Positions 63,532-64,000 of a stretch of 64,000 nucleotides of DNA are shown one piece after another; the first letter of the stretch is position 1; each line of letters begins with the position of its first letter. The notes under the pieces were generated by a model. It did no database searches and was not told the DNA's origin. It saw only the letters and a list, made by a program, of their open reading frames with translations. A program made the position numbers and the translations under genes. Origin of the DNA: DATFVA01 sp963764235. Its GTDB lineage: Bacteria > Bacteroidota > Ignavibacteria > Ignavibacteriales > Ignavibacteriaceae. The stretch is from assembly GCA_963764235.1 (NCBI GenBank), contig CAVXRO010000008.1, forward strand, positions 248,001 to 312,000, written 5' to 3'.

Positions 63532-64000
63532 TATTTCTGCTGATAACATCCGCAGCATCTTTCGCACAGTCGCCTCACGGAGACGACTTTGATATTGATT
63601 GTTCGTTCTGTCATGAAGCTTCATCCTGGAAAGTTGACCCTGAGAAAGTAACATTTGATCATAGCAGCACAGACTTCAATCTGATTGGTCAGCACAGGGA
63701 GGTAAACTGTAAGTCCTGTCACGAGTCACTCATATTTTCAAAAGCCAAAGCAACAGAAGATTGTTTCTCCTGTCATAAAGATGTTCACCGCGGATCAGTG
63801 GGATACGACTGCCAGAGGTGCCATACTCCCGGAAACCTGGATAGTGAAGAATATCAACGTTGTTCACCAGGAAAGCAGGTTCCCTCTGGTGGGCGCGCAT
63901 AAACTTGCCGACTGCGAACAGTGTCATACCGATTACCAGGATCTGAATTTTCAGGTGCTGTCGATCGACTGCTATGCCTGCCACCAGGCCGATTATATGG
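63510..64000 (+). CDS. Second multiheme cytochrome c, cut by the window end
   Basis: Starts at the ATG at 63510 inside the end of the preceding gene, with a signal peptide (MRILSFIIFLLITSAASFAQ). CxxCH motifs seen are CSFCH, CKSCH, CFSCH and CQRCH in the first frame; after a shift near 63850 reading continues as FPLVGAHKLADCEQCHTDYQ and CYACHQADYM to the end of the window, so at least six hemes. The FDHSSTDFNLIGQHREVNC repeat is the same kind as in the first cytochrome, so the two are paralogues. The 3' part is missing. Confidence 0.85.

Noticed and set aside
1..64000. tRNA, rRNA, CRISPR arrays, prophage or restriction/toxin-antitoxin genes
   Set aside because: I looked through the intergenic regions on both strands and saw no cloverleaf, spaced repeats or typical genes of these kinds; a tRNAscan-SE or CRISPR search could settle this.

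Overview
The window reads as a chromosomal stretch of a Gram-negative bacterium of the FCB group, most likely Ignavibacteriota (Ignavibacterium/Melioribacter relatives). The pointers are a Por-type (T9SS) sorting domain with the NFPNPFNPETTIRFSIP style of linker, a GWxTD-domain protein, two-component regulator propellers, PD40/Omp85 surface proteins, Mla lipid transport genes, Kdo and heptosyl-type transferases, and one upstream region with the Bacteroidetes-style promoter TTTG-N19-TAnnTTTG. This assignment comes from gene content and is an inference.

Layout. 0-9.5 kb is a tight run of plus-strand genes: CPBP protease, DUF2007-like protein, cdsA, rimO, GWxTD protein, PfkB-type kinase, Omp85 protein, UbiA prenyltransferase, rnhB and yraN. 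9.6-17 kb holds an unknown exported protein, the mlaE-mlaF-mlaD lipid transporter and uvrA. 17-24 kb holds two membrane proteins (one GT39-like), a minus-strand 1011-residue metalloprotease/beta-propeller/outer-membrane barrel protein, and two lipoproteins. 24-29.5 kb is a possible regulatory module: a GAF-sigma54 activator, a Ser/Thr kinase with PEGA repeats starting on the next base, a DUF5683-like protein, then a good sigma54 promoter in front of a broken lipoprotein gene. 29.6-33.4 kb holds a WG-repeat protein, a candidate three-way-junction RNA, a T9SS-secreted beta-helix protein and a membrane-bound AraC-type regulator. 33.4-49 kb is mostly housekeeping: leuS, serS, an asymmetric heterodimeric ABC exporter, fbp, a GT9 transferase, waaA, DinB, isoaspartyl peptidase, Nudix, DUF2459 and a methyltransferase. 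49.3-52.9 kb is a large hybrid sensor kinase.

The most unusual object is at 53184-54914: two overlapping minus-strand genes, apparently DUF1670 paralogues built from helix-turn-helix units, enclosed by near-perfect 21-bp terminal inverted repeats. The same 13-bp core recurs as the Shine-Dalgarno/start codon of the first gene. The right end abuts the stop codon of a T9SS sorting-domain remnant. I could find no DDE, HUH or serine-recombinase signature in either gene, so this looks like a small mobile element of unknown mechanism.

57.5-64 kb encodes dapF and an electron-transfer cluster: a cytochrome b-like membrane protein, a TPR protein, a ferredoxin-flavoprotein fusion, a roughly 20-heme cytochrome c, and a second multiheme cytochrome cut off by the window end. 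Nearly every gene here is broken by small, often homopolymeric, indels, which suggests poor sequence quality rather than biology. The genes before about 57.5 kb are intact, apart from the broken lipoprotein gene at 28.2 kb and the sorting-domain remnant at 54.9 kb. I saw no tRNA, rRNA or CRISPR array.
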